DNA of 5,496 bases, from the NCBI GenBank assembly GCA_019264505.1, contig JAHUZY010000204.1, forward strand, positions 1-5,496. The letters are read 5' to 3'. Positions within the stretch are counted from its first letter, which is position 1. Every line of letters begins with the position of its first letter. The notes under the pieces were generated by a model. That model did no database searches, was not told where the DNA came from, and worked only from the letters and a program-made list of their open reading frames with translations. Origin of the DNA: Phenylobacterium sp. GTDB lineage: Bacteria; Pseudomonadota; Alphaproteobacteria; Caulobacterales; Caulobacteraceae. Below, piece after piece: positions 5,149 through 5,496 of the stretch. A program made the translations under genes and the position numbers.

Positions 5149-5496
5149 ATGCTGGTCACCCTCATGAAGGCCAAGCTTCACCGCGCGACGGTGACCCAGG
5201 CCGACCTGGACTACGAAGGCTCCATCGCCATCGATCGCGACCTGCTGGACGCCTCTGGCATCCTGCCGCACGAGCAGGTGGATGTGCTGAACATCACCAC
5301 CGGCGCCCGGTTCACCACCTACGCCATCGAGGCCCCCCGGGGCTCGCGGGTGATCGGCGTCAATGGCGCAGCCGCCCGCCTGGTCCAGAAGGGCGACAAG
5401 GTCATTGTGGTCACCTATGGCATGCTGCCGGTCGAGGAGGCCCGCAACTACGCCCCGACCGTGGTGCTGCTGGGTGACGGCAACGAGATGAAGCAG
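5149..5496 (+). CDS. panD: Aspartate 1-decarboxylase PanD, 3' end cut off by the window
   Basis: The frame is open for 116 codons to the right edge and is readily recognised as PanD, the cytoplasmic pyruvoyl enzyme that decarboxylates L-aspartate to beta-alanine for pantothenate and so CoA. Alignment by eye to the 126-residue E. coli enzyme runs without gaps over most of its length. [20 protein letters not shown] (9-28) contains the self-cleavage site Gly24-Ser25, where Ser25 becomes the pyruvoyl group. Lys9, Arg54, Thr57, Tyr58 (RFTTYAI) and Asn72 (VNGAAA) are all in place, and EEARNYAP and GDGNEMK match the C-terminal region. About ten residues should be missing. ATG 5149 gives the same N-terminal length as E. 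coli; AAGGA (5132-5136) lies a longish 12 bases upstream. ATG 5164 has no ribosome binding site. It is preceded by a 160-base gap with its own candidate promoter, so it is probably not dependent on the upstream hydrolase gene. Confidence 0.96.
   Translation, partial: MLVTLMKAKLHRATVTQADLDYEGSIAIDRDLLDASGILPHEQVDVLNITTGARFTTYAIEAPRGSRVIGVNGAAARLVQKGDKVIVVTYGMLPVEEARNYAPTVVLLGDGNEMKQ

Overview
The window is GC-rich (third codon positions mostly G or C), densely coding DNA with short intergenic gaps and good AGGAG-type ribosome binding sites. It looks like ordinary chromosome from an alphaproteobacterium. Gene style suggests the Caulobacterales (Caulobacter, Phenylobacterium or Brevundimonas-like): a miniature flagellar axial-type protein, a TIGR02466-type 2-oxoglutarate oxygenase and a class C beta-lactamase-fold esterase. 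This placement is inference, since no rRNA or marker gene is present. I see no transposase, integrase, phage gene, tRNA, CRISPR array or large repeat.

Layout from left to right. (1) Minus strand, running off the left edge: a CoaD-family phosphopantetheine adenylyltransferase (to 532). (2) A 183-bp divergent gap holding a perfect 7-bp hairpin just upstream of (3) a plus-strand histidine-phosphatase-superfamily protein (716-1339) with a non-canonical SHPE in place of RHG. (4) Convergent with it, 3 bp away, a 75-residue flagellar rod/hook-like mini-protein (1570-1343, minus). It probably lies downstream of (5) a putative 2OG-Fe(II) oxygenase (2280-1648, minus). (6) Divergent from that, a small secreted six-cysteine protein of unknown function (2362-2724, plus). 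(7) Convergent with it across an inverted repeat, a serine hydrolase of the class C beta-lactamase/EstB type (3979-2744, minus). (8) Divergent from that, a lipoprotein alpha/beta hydrolase (4077-4988, plus). (9) After a 160-bp gap with a plausible promoter and a UUCG-loop hairpin, panD, aspartate 1-decarboxylase (5149 to the right edge, plus).

The genes do not form one operon: strands alternate and most neighbours are divergent or convergent. Only the oxygenase and mini-flagellar genes look like a possible two-gene transcript. The two edge genes belong to the same pathway, since PanD makes beta-alanine for pantothenate and CoaD makes dephospho-CoA. They are 4.6 kb apart on opposite strands, so this may be coincidence. 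I found no convincing new multi-gene system. The best leads are the divergent CoaD, the altered catalytic motif of the histidine phosphatase, the stripped-down flagellar protein, and the small dyads in the intergenic gaps.
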